From Necropsobacter rosorum (lineage in GTDB: Bacteria; Pseudomonadota; Gammaproteobacteria; Enterobacterales; Pasteurellaceae): a DNA stretch of 64,000 bases. Both the position numbers and the translations under genes were made by a program. Of the stretch, positions 1-9,767 are shown piece by piece. The DNA is taken from the NCBI GenBank assembly GCA_000751835.1, contig CCMQ01000008.1, forward strand, positions 1 to 64,000. Reading direction: 5' to 3'. Position 1 is the first letter of the stretch. Every line of letters begins with the position of its first letter. The notes beneath the pieces are model-generated. The model was not told the DNA's origin. It searched no databases and saw only the letters and a program-made list of their open reading frames with translations.

Positions 1-641
1 CGAATAATTGCTATCCCCGCGCTGGCACCGATGCGGGTGGCGCCGGCGTCAATCATCGCCAGAGCGGTTTGGGTATCGCGAATGCCGCCGGAGGCTTTCA
101 CCCCGATGGTGCCGACCGTCCGTTTCATTAACGCCACATCTTCCGCCGTCGCACCGCCTTTATTAAACCCGGTGGAGGTTTTCACAAAGGCCACCTGTAA
201 GGCTTTACAAAGTTCGCAGGCCTGCACGATTTCCGCTTTGGTCAGCAGGCAGGTTTCCAGAATTACTTTCAGTGTGATGCCGGCACAGGCGTCCAGTACC
301 GCCTGAATATCCTCTTTCACCGCCTGCCAGCGGTTGGATTTTATCCAGCCCACATTAATCACCATATCGATTTCATTGGCTCCGGCTTTAATGGCCTCGC
401 GGGCTTCAAAGGCTTTTACCGCACTCAGATTCGCACCCAGCGGAAAACCGACCACTGTGCAGATTTTCACATCGGTACCGGCTAATTTTTGTTTTGCCAG
501 CGGAATATAACCCGAATTGATACACACCGAACAGAAACCGTGTTCAACGGCTTCGTCACATAGCTGAATAATATCCTGTTCGGTTTTTTCTGCGCTCAGT
601 GCGGTGTGGTCAATATATTTTGCAATGTCTTTTGCCTGCAT
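1..641 (-). CDS. deoC: Deoxyribose-phosphate aldolase, 3' end cut by window edge
   Basis: Cleaves 2-deoxyribose 5-phosphate to glyceraldehyde 3-phosphate and acetaldehyde in the cytosol. 213 codons are present from the ATG at 641; the family is about 220 residues, so only the last few residues are missing. The Schiff-base lysine lies in FVKTSTGF (about residue 154), the acidic relay in EIDMVINVG (about 90-98) and the second lysine in VKASGG (about 182). A GAGGGA ribosome site precedes the start. It is divergent from deoK-deoP-deoX, which would deliver its substrate, so the two transcripts probably share control in 642-811. Identity is secure. Confidence 0.96.
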   Translation of the reverse strand, partial: MQAKDIAKYIDHTALSAEKTEQDIIQLCDEAVEHGFCSVCINSGYIPLAKQKLAGTDVKICTVVGFPLGANLSAVKAFEAREAIKAGANEIDMVINVGWIKSNRWQAVKEDIQAVLDACAGITLKVILETCLLTKAEIVQACELCKALQVAFVKTSTGFNKGGATAEDVALMKRTVGTIGVKASGGIRDTQTALAMIDAGATRIGASAGIAII

Positions 642-724
642 GTTGATTCCCTCGTTTTATGGTTTAAAGAATGGTGTTGCTTTTTTTCTATCATACACGA
701 AAAAAATGCACAAACTGTGATCTG

Positions 725-740
725 TGTAACTTTTTTCACA
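725..740. promoter_or_regulatory. Candidate CRP site in the deoC/deoK intergenic region
   Basis: TGTAA-N6-TCACA, matching the CRP consensus TGTGA-N6-TCACA at 9 of 10 core positions, between the divergent deoC and deoK genes. cAMP-CRP control of deoxyribose catabolism is expected. The binding call is inference from motif and position. Confidence 0.5.
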
Positions 741-775
741 TTTGCATTTTTATAAACTAAAAACAGATAATTTTG

Positions 776-789
776 TGTTAATTGTAACA
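776..789. promoter_or_regulatory. DeoR-like operator, TGTTA-N4-TAACA
   Basis: A perfect inverted repeat (arms TGTTA and TAACA, spacer ATTG) just upstream of the deoK ribosome site. Its arms equal those of the E. coli DeoR operator, which from memory has a 6-bp spacer rather than 4. It probably binds a repressor of the deo genes. No regulator gene lies beside it in the window. Confidence 0.4.
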
Positions 790-811
790 TTCATTGCTAA
801 AGGAGGATATT

Positions 812-1735
812 ATGGATATTGCCGTTATCGGTTCAAATATGGTTGACCTTATCACTTACATTGACGCAATGCCCAAAATGGGAGAAACCCTTGAAGCACC
901 TGATTTTAAAATGGGGTGCGGCGGAAAGGGCGCCAATCAGGCAATCGCTGCGGCCAAACTGGGTTCGTCGGTGATGATGATGACAAAAGTCGGCGATGAT
1001 ATCTTTGCGGACAATACTATCCGCAATTTCCAACATTTCGCCGTCAATACAGATTATGTCGAAAAAGTACCCGGCGTATCCAGCGGTGTCGCGCCCATCT
1101 TTGTCGATAAGTCGTCGCAAAACAGAATTCTGATTATTAAAGGCGCTAATGCGCATTTAAAACCAAGCGACATCGAGCGCGCAAAAGTGCGGTTGAAAAA
1201 ATGTAAATTAATTATCCTGCAACTGGAAATTCCTTTAGAAACGGTATATTACGCCATTGACTTCGCCAATCAACATCATATTCCGGTGATGCTGAACCCG
1301 GCACCGGCAAGTAAACACCTTGATCTCAGTTACGCGTGCAAATGCGATTTCTTTATGCCGAATGAAACCGAGCTGGAAATCCTGACCGGATTACCGGTGG
1401 AAACCATGGCACAGATTCAGACTGCCGCCGATACGCTGCTGGCAAAAGGGCTGAAAAACCTGATTGTCACCTTAGGCAGTAAAGGTTCCGTGTGGTTGCG
1501 GGAGAACAAAATCACCCATATTGAGCCCTATAAAGTCAACGCCATCGACACCAGCGGAGCCGGGGATGCCTTTATCGGCTGTTTTGCGCATTATTACATC
1601 ACCACCGGCGATGTTATGCAGGCTATGCAAATGGCGTCCTTATTTGCGGCTTACAGCGTTACCGGCCAAGGCACGCAATCCTCTTATCCGGATAAAGCAC
1701 AATTCGAACAATTTATGCAAACCGCTCGCAAATAA
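812..1735 (+). CDS. deoK: PfkB-family sugar kinase, probable deoxyribokinase
   Basis: Predicted to phosphorylate 2-deoxy-D-ribose with ATP, giving the DeoC substrate. The 307-residue protein has the ribokinase signature GCGGKGANQA (about 35-44) and the C-terminal DTSGAGDAF (246-254) with the catalytic aspartate and anion hole. The ATG at 812 follows an excellent AGGAGG site, so it is preferred over an in-frame TTG at 794. It is followed 9 bp later by a FucP-type permease and then a DeoX-like protein, the same set as the Salmonella deoKPX cluster. That context is why deoxyribokinase is preferred over ribokinase; the sequence alone would only say ribokinase family. Confidence 0.82.
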   Translation: MDIAVIGSNMVDLITYIDAMPKMGETLEAPDFKMGCGGKGANQAIAAAKLGSSVMMMTKVGDDIFADNTIRNFQHFAVNTDYVEKVPGVSSGVAPIFVDKSSQNRILIIKGANAHLKPSDIERAKVRLKKCKLIILQLEIPLETVYYAIDFANQHHIPVMLNPAPASKHLDLSYACKCDFFMPNETELEILTGLPVETMAQIQTAADTLLAKGLKNLIVTLGSKGSVWLRENKITHIEPYKVNAIDTSGAGDAFIGCFAHYYITTGDVMQAMQMASLFAAYSVTGQGTQSSYPDKAQFEQFMQTARK

Positions 1736-1744
1736 GGAAACGCT

Positions 1745-3034
1745 ATGAAAAATATTCAACAAATGCCCGACGGCTACCTCAACAGAACGCCGCTTTTTCA
1801 GTTTATTCTTCTCTCCTGCCTATTTCCCCTGTGGGGCGCAGCGGCAAGTTTAAACGACATTTTAATCACCCAGTTCAAAAGTGTCTTTACACTGAGCGAT
1901 TTCGCCAGTGCGCTGGTACAAAGCGCGTTCTACGGCGGTTACTTTTTAATTGCCATTCCGGCCTCTCTGGTGATTAAAAAAACCAGCTATAAAGTGGCGA
2001 TCTTAATCGGTTTAACATTGTATATCATCGGTTGTTCCATGTTTTATCCCGCCTCGCATATGGCAACCTATACCATGTTCCTGGCGGCGATTTTTTCCAT
2101 TGCTATCGGCCTGAGTTTTCTGGAAACTTCTGCCAATACCTACAGTTCAATGATCGGCCATAAGGATTATGCCACATTACGTTTGAATATCAGTCAGACG
2201 TTCTATCCTGTTGGCGCCATTGCCGGAATATTATTAGGTAAATATTTGATTTTCCAAGAAGGTGCCAGCCTGCATGAACAAATGGCAACGATGACACCCG
2301 AACAAGCGCATCATTTTAAACTGGCGATGCTGGAACATACCTTGCAGCCTTATAAATATTTAATCTTTATTTTAATTGCGGTCGCCATTTTGTTTTTAGT
2401 GACGCAATTCCCAAAATGTAAAGCGGTGAGCAGCGATAACCGGCAATCTCAAGTGAAATTTACCGATACGCTAACCTATCTGGCCAAGAATAAAGCGTTT
2501 AAAAAAGGCATTATCGCGCAATTTTTATACGTCGGTATGCAGGTTGCGGTCTGGTCGTTTACGATCCGTTTGGCGCTGAATCTCAGCAATATGAACGAAC
2601 GTGATGCGTCTAATTTTATGGTATATAGTTTTATCGGCTTTTTTGTCGGTAAATTCATTGCCAATTTTCTGATGACGAAATTCAAATCCGATGCGGTGCT
2701 TATGTGGTATTCCGTTCTCGGTGTCGTCACGCTGGGCTATACCGCATTTATCCACGATTTCTCCGCCGTGTATGCTGCAATCTTTGCCAGCGTATTATTC
2801 GGCCCCTGCTGGGCGACCATTTATGCCTCCGTGCTTGATACCGTCGAGCAAGAACACCGCGAAGTCGCAGGAGCGGTGGTCGTCATGTCAATTATCGGTG
2901 CCGCCGTCGTGCCGGCAATCCACGGCTATGTTTCCGACAGTCTGGGGTCACTGCAACTTGCGTTTATCGTACCGTTATTCTGTTTTGCTTATGTTGGCTA
3001 TTATTTTTTCGACAAAATGAAAAACCGTTACTAA
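1745..3034 (+). CDS. deoP: FucP-family MFS sugar:H+ symporter, probable deoxyribose permease
   Basis: An inner-membrane transporter of 429 residues with about 12 hydrophobic segments and features of the L-fucose permease family (N-terminal FQFILLSCLFPLWGAAASLN; FLETSANTYSSMIG near residues 126-139). It starts 9 bp after deoK with an AAGGAAA ribosome site and lies between the kinase and DeoX, so deoxyribose is the likely cargo. FucP relatives also carry fucose, glucose or galactose, so the substrate is inferred from the operon. Confidence 0.8.
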   Translation: MKNIQQMPDGYLNRTPLFQFILLSCLFPLWGAAASLNDILITQFKSVFTLSDFASALVQSAFYGGYFLIAIPASLVIKKTSYKVAILIGLTLYIIGCSMFYPASHMATYTMFLAAIFSIAIGLSFLETSANTYSSMIGHKDYATLRLNISQTFYPVGAIAGILLGKYLIFQEGASLHEQMATMTPEQAHHFKLAMLEHTLQPYKYLIFILIAVAILFLVTQFPKCKAVSSDNRQSQVKFTDTLTYLAKNKAFKKGIIAQFLYVGMQVAVWSFTIRLALNLSNMNERDASNFMVYSFIGFFVGKFIANFLMTKFKSDAVLMWYSVLGVVTLGYTAFIHDFSAVYAAIFASVLFGPCWATIYASVLDTVEQEHREVAGAVVVMSIIGAAVVPAIHGYVSDSLGSLQLAFIVPLFCFAYVGYYFFDKMKNRY

Positions 3035-3043
3035 GGAGATAAT

Positions 3044-4057
3044 ATGAAAAGCTATATTTATTTATATCCGGAACAGTTTTCCGCTAACGAACGGATAATC
3101 TTCCAAAATGAAAAAATAAGTGCGGTCGGTTTTAAATATAATTCCGGAATCGAGGCCGTCAGATTAACCAACAGTAAAGGCTTTATTACGGTTTTGCCGT
3201 TCTACGGACAAATCATTTGGGAAGCGACCTTCAACGGCCATGATCTCAAAATGAAAAATATGTTCGGCGAGCCGAAACCGGGCACTACGATTATCGATAC
3301 TTACGGCTGTTTTGCGTTTCATTCCGGCTTACTCCGCAACGGTTGTCCCGGCCCCGAAGATGATCATCCGTTACACGGCGAAATGCCGTGCGCCCAAATG
3401 GATCAGGCATGGCTGATGATTGAGGACGATGCCATAGGCGTAGGAGGACAATTCGAATATGTAAAAGGCTTCGGTGATCATTATTCAGCCCGCCCGGAAG
3501 TGGTGCTGCATGCCGACAGTTCGCTGTTTGACATAAAAATGCAGGTCACCAATCTGGCCAGCGTTGAAATGCCGTTACAATACATGTGTCATATGAATTA
3601 CTGCTATGAACACGGTGCGACATTCAGTCAGAATATTCCTGAGCACATTATTGAGTTACGCAAAACCGTTCCGGCGCATGTGAAGCCAACTCCCGAATGG
3701 CTGGATTTCAACGCTCAAATCCAGCAGGGCAAATATCAACTGACCGCGCTGAACAATGATCTTATGTATAATCCGGAAATCGTCTTTTTTATGGATGAAC
3801 TAAGCCGCTATCAGCCTATCTTGGAGTATCGCATGCACTCACCACAAGGCCATAATTATCTGACCCGTTTTTCATCCCGCGATTTTAATTATGCGACCCG
3901 ATGGATTCTGTATAATGCGGATCAACAAGTCGGCGCATTCGTTCTGCCGGCCACATGCCGACCGGAAGGATATTCGGCCGCGAAGAAAAACGGCTCGCTT
4001 ATTCTGATGCAACCGCACGAAACAAGATCGTTTGCCGTCACCACCGGTATTGAGTAG
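3044..4057 (+). CDS. deoX: DeoX-like aldose-1-epimerase-fold protein (DUF4432 type)
   Basis: 337 residues, cytosolic, resembling the DUF4432/galactose-mutarotase-like family; from memory the Salmonella deoxyribose operon ends in such a gene. Candidate active-site stretches are the histidines in HSGLLRNGCPG and DDHPLHGEMP (near 94-118). It probably interconverts sugar anomers to feed the kinase, but the biochemical role of DeoX is not settled. It has an AAGGAG ribosome site, starts 9 bp after the permease, and is followed by a terminator. An uptake sequence (3118-3126) lies inside the gene. Confidence 0.75.
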   Translation: MKSYIYLYPEQFSANERIIFQNEKISAVGFKYNSGIEAVRLTNSKGFITVLPFYGQIIWEATFNGHDLKMKNMFGEPKPGTTIIDTYGCFAFHSGLLRNGCPGPEDDHPLHGEMPCAQMDQAWLMIEDDAIGVGGQFEYVKGFGDHYSARPEVVLHADSSLFDIKMQVTNLASVEMPLQYMCHMNYCYEHGATFSQNIPEHIIELRKTVPAHVKPTPEWLDFNAQIQQGKYQLTALNNDLMYNPEIVFFMDELSRYQPILEYRMHSPQGHNYLTRFSSRDFNYATRWILYNADQQVGAFVLPATCRPEGYSAAKKNGSLILMQPHETRSFAVTTGIE

Positions 4058-4075
4058 TTTTCTTTATCGCATCAC

Positions 4076-4110
4076 ATCCCCCCGGATTTACGGTTCGGGG
4101 GGGATTTTTT
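4076..4110 (+). terminator. Rho-independent terminator after deoX
   Basis: A GC-rich stem (six C against seven G) with an A/T-rich loop, followed by TTTTTT. It closes the deoK-deoP-deoX transcript before hldD. Confidence 0.8.
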
Positions 4111-4177
4111 ATTACCTTTCCCGCTCAAAATCCTTTAAAATAGCCGGACTATCGACACTCAACAGAGGGCAATATTT

Positions 4178-5104
4178 ATGATTATCGTAACAGGCGGTGC
4201 CGGCTTTATCGGCAGTAATATCGTGAAAGCATTAAATGATCTCGGACGGCGGGATATTTTAGTGGTGGATAATTTAAAGGAAGGGACGAAATTTATTAAT
4301 CTGGTGGATCTGGATATTGCGGATTATTGCGATAAAGAGGATTTTATCGCCTCGGTGATTGCCGGTGATGAACTGGGCGAGATCGATGCGGTATTCCATC
4401 AGGGCGCCTGTTCCGCCACCACCGAATGGGACGGTAAATACATGATGCAGAACAATTACGAATATTCCAAAGAACTGCTGCATTATTGTCTGGAACGTGA
4501 AATTCCGTTTTTCTATGCCTCGAGCGCCGCGACTTACGGCGATAAAACCGAATTCATTGAGGAGCGCCCGTTTGAAGGCCCGTTAAACGTGTACGGCTAT
4601 TCCAAATTCCTGTTTGATGAATATGTGCGCGGAATTTTGCCGCAGGCCAAATCGCCGGTGTGCGGATTTAAATATTTCAACGTATATGGCCCGCGTGAGC
4701 AGCACAAAGGCAGCATGGCCAGCGTGGCGTTTCACCTGAACAATCAGATTCGGCAGGGCGAAAATCCGAAACTGTTTGCCGGCAGCGAACATTTCCTGCG
4801 CGATTTCGTGTATGTCAGCGACGTGGCGCAAGTGAATATCTGGTGCTGGCAGCACGGTATTTCCGGCATCTACAACTGCGGCACCGGCAAAGCAGAAAGT
4901 TTCGAGGCGGTGGCGGAAGCGGTATTGCAGTTCCACGGCAAAGGCCGGATTGAAACGATTCCGTTTCCGGATCATTTAAAAGCCCGTTACCAAACGTTCA
5001 CCCAGGCCAATCTGTCCAAACTGCGCGCCGCCGGTTATGACGCGCCGTTTAAAAGCGTGGCGGAAGGCGTGGCCGAATATATGGCATGGCTGAACCGGAA
5101 ATAA
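4178..5104 (+). CDS. hldD: ADP-L-glycero-D-manno-heptose-6-epimerase
   Basis: Last enzyme of ADP-heptose synthesis: NADP-dependent epimerisation at C6 to give the heptose donor for the LPS inner core. 308 residues, the normal family length. The Rossmann motif GGAGFIG (6-12) is at the N-terminus, and the SDR tyrosine/lysine pair lies in [13 protein letters not shown] (near 137-149). It is followed by the two heptosyltransferases that use its product. Identity is secure. Confidence 0.97.
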   Translation: MIIVTGGAGFIGSNIVKALNDLGRRDILVVDNLKEGTKFINLVDLDIADYCDKEDFIASVIAGDELGEIDAVFHQGACSATTEWDGKYMMQNNYEYSKELLHYCLEREIPFFYASSAATYGDKTEFIEERPFEGPLNVYGYSKFLFDEYVRGILPQAKSPVCGFKYFNVYGPREQHKGSMASVAFHLNNQIRQGENPKLFAGSEHFLRDFVYVSDVAQVNIWCWQHGISGIYNCGTGKAESFEAVAEAVLQFHGKGRIETIPFPDHLKARYQTFTQANLSKLRAAGYDAPFKSVAEGVAEYMAWLNRK

Positions 5105-5174
5105 ACGTTCTGCCGGGCGCTGCCAATGCCTGCATTGAGATAAGATGTCCGCCGACACTCGGAAACAGACCATT

Positions 5175-6218
5175 ATGAATATATTAATCATCGGCCCGTC
5201 CTGGGTCGGCGATATGATGATGTCGCACAGTTTATATCAAACCTTAACGGCCCGTTATCCGGCCTGCGCCATTGATGTGCTGGCGCCGGATTGGTGCAAA
5301 CCGCTGCTGGCGCGCATGCCGGAGGTGCGCAATGCGCTGAGCATGCCCGTCGGGCACGGCACGTTCGGTTTGACGCAGCGCTATCGCATCGGTAAAACGC
5401 TGCGTAATCAATACGATATGGCAATCGTTCTGCCGAATTCGCTGAAATCCGCATTGATTCCGTTATTTGCTAAAATCGCCGTGCGGCGCGGCTGGAAAGG
5501 GGAAAGCCGCTATGGCCTGTTAAACGATCTGCGCGCGAATAAAAATGATTATCCGCTGATGGTACAGCGTTATACGGCGCTGGGTTATGAAAAAAATGCC
5601 GTTCCCGCCGCCGCGGCGCTTTCCCTGCCTTTACCGTATTTAACGGTAACGCAAAGTGCGGTAGAAAAAACAAAAGCATTTTTCTCCGCTCAGCTGACGC
5701 AGGCGGAAAATCGCCCGGCCATCGGGTTCTGTCCGGGAGCGGAATTCGGCCCGGCGAAGCGCTGGCCGCATTATCATTATGCCAGTTTGGCAAAACAGCT
5801 GATCGCGCGCGGATATGCCGTACATTTATTCGGTTCGGCCAAAGACAATGCAACCGGCGAACAGATTCGTTCCGCGCTGCCGCCGGCGCAGCAGCGTTAT
5901 TGCCTTAATCTGGCCGGGCAAACCGACCTTAACCAAGCGGTGGATTTAATCAGTGACTGCCGGGCTATCATCAGCAACGACAGCGGTTTAATGCACGTTG
6001 CCGCCGCGTTAAAACGTCCGTTAATCGCCCTTTACGGCCCGACCAGCCCGCAATATACTCCGCCGCTGTCGGATCAGGCGGTGATCATCCGTTTAATTGA
6101 CGGCGGGTTGATTAAAATCCGCAAAGGCGCGGACAGCGCGGAAGGTTATCATCAAAGCCTGATCGATATTACGCCGGCAATGGTCATGGAAAAACTGAAC
6201 GCGTTGCTCGCCCCATGA
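5175..6218 (+). CDS. waaF: ADP-heptose:LPS heptosyltransferase II
   Basis: Adds the second heptose to the LPS inner core on the cytoplasmic face of the inner membrane (GT9 family). 347 residues from the ATG at 5175 (MNILIIGPSWVGDMMMSHSL), the family's usual N-terminus; an in-frame ATG at 5145 adds ten residues that do not match it. The donor-site signature SNDSGLMHVAAALKRP is near the C-terminus. Its stop overlaps the start of waaC (ATGA), indicating translational coupling. An uptake sequence lies at 5654-5662. Confidence 0.95.
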   Translation: MNILIIGPSWVGDMMMSHSLYQTLTARYPACAIDVLAPDWCKPLLARMPEVRNALSMPVGHGTFGLTQRYRIGKTLRNQYDMAIVLPNSLKSALIPLFAKIAVRRGWKGESRYGLLNDLRANKNDYPLMVQRYTALGYEKNAVPAAAALSLPLPYLTVTQSAVEKTKAFFSAQLTQAENRPAIGFCPGAEFGPAKRWPHYHYASLAKQLIARGYAVHLFGSAKDNATGEQIRSALPPAQQRYCLNLAGQTDLNQAVDLISDCRAIISNDSGLMHVAAALKRPLIALYGPTSPQYTPPLSDQAVIIRLIDGGLIKIRKGADSAEGYHQSLIDITPAMVMEKLNALLAP

Positions 6219-7186
6219 AAGTACTGATTGTCAAAACCTCCTCCATGGGGGATATATTGCACACCCTGCCGGCGCTGACCGATGCCCGTCATGCGCTGCC
6301 CGACGTTCGCTTTGATTGGGTGGCGGAAGAGCATTTCGCCGAAATTCCGCGCTGGCATGATGCGGTGGATCAGGTGATCCCCGTGGCGATTCGCCGCTGG
6401 CGAAAACAGCCGTTTTGCCGCACCACCCGAAACCAATGGAAAACGTACCGCACTTTATTACGGCAAACGCCTTATGATGCGGTTATCGACGCGCAAGGGC
6501 TGATAAAAAGCGCGTTGCTGGCGACCCGTTTAGCGCGCGGCACAAAATACGGCTATGATCGCCGCTGCGCGCGCGAACCGCTGGCCGCGTTGTTTTATGA
6601 TCACAGGTTTTATATCGATTACCGGCAGCATGCCGTGGAACGAATCCGCCGTTTATTTGCTCAAAGTCTGGGCTATCCGCTGCCGTCCGAACGCGGCGAT
6701 TACGGGATCGCCCGCCGTTTTCAGCCCGCCGATACCAATGCTTCGCCCTATATTATGTTTATCCACGCCACCACCCGCGCCGACAAACATTGGGCGGAGG
6801 AAGCATGGCGGAAAACCGCACAAAAACTGACCGCACTTGGTATGCAGGTACGCCTGCCGTGGGGTAATCCACAGGAAAAACAACGGGCGCAGCGTATCGC
6901 CGAGGGGATCGAAAACGCCTTCGTGTTGCCCAAGCTGACGCTGACCGAACTGGCGGCGCAAATCGCCGGGGCACAAACGGTCATTTCCGTCGATACCGGG
7001 CTGGCGCACCTCAGCGCCGCGCTGGATAAACCCAATATCACCCTGTACGGCCCGACGGATCCGAAACTTATCGGCACCTACGGCAAAAATCAGTTTTATC
7101 TACAGCGGGAAAAAACCGACTTGATTAGCGCGCAGGATGTGGTTAATTTACTGCAAGACATTCTCCCGACAGGCGGAAAACTTTGA
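6215..7186 (+). CDS. waaC: ADP-heptose:LPS heptosyltransferase I
   Basis: Adds the first heptose to Kdo in LPS (GT9 family). 323 residues beginning MKVLIVKTSSMGDILHTLPA, typical of WaaC, with the GT9 motif SVDTGLAHLSAALDKP and TLYGPTDP towards the C-terminus. It overlaps waaF by four bases. hldD-waaF-waaC forms a compact heptose operon. An uptake sequence lies at 6830-6838. Confidence 0.95.
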   Translation: MKVLIVKTSSMGDILHTLPALTDARHALPDVRFDWVAEEHFAEIPRWHDAVDQVIPVAIRRWRKQPFCRTTRNQWKTYRTLLRQTPYDAVIDAQGLIKSALLATRLARGTKYGYDRRCAREPLAALFYDHRFYIDYRQHAVERIRRLFAQSLGYPLPSERGDYGIARRFQPADTNASPYIMFIHATTRADKHWAEEAWRKTAQKLTALGMQVRLPWGNPQEKQRAQRIAEGIENAFVLPKLTLTELAAQIAGAQTVISVDTGLAHLSAALDKPNITLYGPTDPKLIGTYGKNQFYLQREKTDLISAQDVVNLLQDILPTGGKL

Positions 7187-7271
7187 GCCCAACGAAAGAA
7201 TGCCTTATTATAGCAGCTGGTCTGAATAAAAACTGACAACTGGATAACATGATTTGCACGGAATAAACAAG

Positions 7272-7703
7272 ATGAATGAAACTCTTGATCTGTCAGCGTT
7301 AGAAAAAGCGCTTTCTTCGTTACATGAGGCGAACCACGTTGTACGACAAAGCGAATGGTTTAATGAACAGGAAGCAACCATTCAAAACATGTTAATTGCG
7401 GGATTGATCCAGAATTTCGAATTCGTTTACGAAATCAGCATCAAAATGATTAAACGACAGCTCGAAATCGACGCGCTTATCGCCACAGAAATTGATCACA
7501 GTAATTTTAGAGATATTTTACGCCTCGCCGCGGAAAAAGGACTGATAAACAATATTACCGCCTGGTTCGAATACCGTACAATGCGTAATATTACTTCGCA
7601 TACTTACGATGAAGACAAAGCGAAAACTGTCTGCGACGGGATTAGCGCATTTTTACAAGATGCGGATTATCTATTTAATCAATTAAGGACACGCAATGCT
7701 TGA
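7272..7703 (+). CDS. HEPN/HepT-like protein (HI0074 type), partner of a minimal nucleotidyltransferase
   Basis: 143 residues, all-helical in appearance, matching the nucleotidyltransferase substrate-binding/HEPN family of H. influenzae HI0074. It has the HEPN ribonuclease motif R105-x4-H110-x-Y112 (RNITSHTY). The ATG at 7272 is preferred; an in-frame TTG at 7254 lacks a better ribosome site. The gene overlaps the next one by 8 bp. In characterised HepT/MntA pairs the HEPN protein is an RNase toxin and the nucleotidyltransferase AMPylates the motif tyrosine to silence it. Whether this pair is a toxin-antitoxin or a housekeeping enzyme is not known. Confidence 0.85.
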   Translation: MNETLDLSALEKALSSLHEANHVVRQSEWFNEQEATIQNMLIAGLIQNFEFVYEISIKMIKRQLEIDALIATEIDHSNFRDILRLAAEKGLINNITAWFEYRTMRNITSHTYDEDKAKTVCDGISAFLQDADYLFNQLRTRNA

Positions 7704-8019
7704 TCTCTCCATGCTGGATGTAAAACCTGAACAGTTGCAAATCGTACGCGCCATTTTGCAAAAAAATATTCCGCACTACGAAGTCTGGGCTTTCGGCAGT
7801 CGGGTGAAGGGCAAGGCTAAACCTTATTCCGATTTGGATCTGGCGGTGATCGCCCCGGCTCCGCTTTCCTTATCCGAACACGCCAATCTGAGCGAGGATT
7901 TTTCCGAATCGGATTTGCCGTGGCGGGTGGATATTGTGGATTGGGCGACCACCGGCGAGAGTTTCCGCCGCATCATCCGGCAGCGCTATATCGTGCTGCA
8001 AGCCCCCGCCGTACGTTAA
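7696..8019 (+). CDS. Minimal nucleotidyltransferase (MntA/HI0073 type)
   Basis: 107 residues with the minimal nucleotidyltransferase signature GS-x10-DxD: G34-S35 and D46/D48 (FGSRVKGKAKPYSDLDLAV), plus a later acidic motif in WRVDIVDW. The catalytic site looks intact. It starts inside the last codons of the HEPN gene. It is predicted to transfer AMP to its partner, acting as antitoxin if the pair is a type VII system. It is convergent with ytfE; an uptake sequence lies at 8035-8043 just after the stop. Confidence 0.88.
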   Translation: MLDLSMLDVKPEQLQIVRAILQKNIPHYEVWAFGSRVKGKAKPYSDLDLAVIAPAPLSLSEHANLSEDFSESDLPWRVDIVDWATTGESFRRIIRQRYIVLQAPAVR

Positions 8020-8050
8020 ACTTGCGCGATTTGCACCGCACTTTTGCCGG

Positions 8051-8725
8051 TTACGGCTGATCGCCCTGCAATGCGCGCGGGAAGAGAACGTTGTTTTCCA
8101 GATGAACGTGTTCCATCAGCTCGGCGGCAAATTCATTTAACCCGCTGTAAAGCGCCCGCCAAGTATTACAAGCCTCCGCCGGCACGGTGAAATTAGCGGT
8201 CAGTTTTTTGATATCTTCCAGATCATTGCCCGCTTCGTCATGTTCGGCTTCCATCACCGCAATCGGTGCCGCCGCCATCGGCCCTCTGCCGGCTTTGATT
8301 AACGGAAACAGAATCTGCTCTTCTTTGCTCATGTGATTGACAAGATCGTCATAAATTTTACGCACAATCACCGCCAGCCCTTTCGGACAGTCGGGCTTAT
8401 CGGCGTGCACGCTTTCCACTTTTTCCGCCATGTCGATTAACCCCGGTAGTTGAGCGCGGTGTTTATCGTGGAAATTCGGAATAATGAAATCGATAATTTC
8501 GCCCAACGGTGCGGCGCGCCAGTCTTTACCGCTCTGCGCCGGCTGTTGTGCCAGCACCTCCAGCGAGGCTTCCAGCACCGTAACGTCCAGCCCTTTTTCA
8601 GCGGCCGCTTCGGCTAAAGTTTGCTTGCCACCGCAGCAGAAATCCAGCCCCAGTTTTAAAAACAGCTCGGTGGAACGCGGCAATTGTGCGGCGATGTCGC
8701 CCAAAGAAAGATCGCGATATGACAT
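8051..8725 (-). CDS. ytfE: Iron-sulfur cluster repair di-iron protein (RIC)
   Basis: Repairs Fe-S clusters damaged by nitric oxide or oxidants. 224 residues: an N-terminal ScdA domain with the CCGG motif (near 30-33), then a hemerythrin-like four-helix domain with di-iron ligands in [22 protein letters not shown] and MEHVHLEN. Length and motifs match YtfE/ScdA. The upstream region holds a perfect TATAAT and a 13-bp palindrome, suggesting repression. The gene is monocistronic and convergent with the nucleotidyltransferase gene. Confidence 0.95.
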   Translation of the reverse strand: MSYRDLSLGDIAAQLPRSTELFLKLGLDFCCGGKQTLAEAAAEKGLDVTVLEASLEVLAQQPAQSGKDWRAAPLGEIIDFIIPNFHDKHRAQLPGLIDMAEKVESVHADKPDCPKGLAVIVRKIYDDLVNHMSKEEQILFPLIKAGRGPMAAAPIAVMEAEHDEAGNDLEDIKKLTANFTVPAEACNTWRALYSGLNEFAAELMEHVHLENNVLFPRALQGDQP

Positions 8726-8748
8726 ACATGACTCCTGTAAGTAAAAGC

Positions 8749-8754
8749 ATTATA
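8749..8754 (-). promoter_or_regulatory. ytfE: -10 box of the ytfE promoter
   Basis: A perfect TATAAT on the minus strand, about 24 bp upstream of the ytfE start. No good -35 is evident, consistent with an activated or regulated promoter. Confidence 0.55.
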
Positions 8755-8757
8755 GTT

Positions 8758-8770
8758 GAGTAAATTACTC
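8758..8770. promoter_or_regulatory. 13-bp perfect palindrome, probable operator of ytfE
   Basis: GAGTAAATTACTC is a perfect inverted repeat sitting 3 bp upstream of the -10 box, inside the spacer where a repressor would block RNA polymerase. An NO-responsive Rrf2 regulator (NsrR-like) is one possibility; the motif does not clearly match a consensus I know. Confidence 0.45.
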
Positions 8771-8824
8771 GGGAATTATATGCCCGTCAGACAGACCGCA
8801 CCATACTTAAAAAGAAGTAATCCG

Positions 8825-9757
<933 letters not shown>

Positions 9758-9767
9758 TTAAACATTC

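Noticed and set aside
794-811. TTG start for deoK at 794
   Set aside because: The ATG at 812 has an AGGAGG site at proper spacing and matches the ribokinase N-terminus; the TTG precedes that site.
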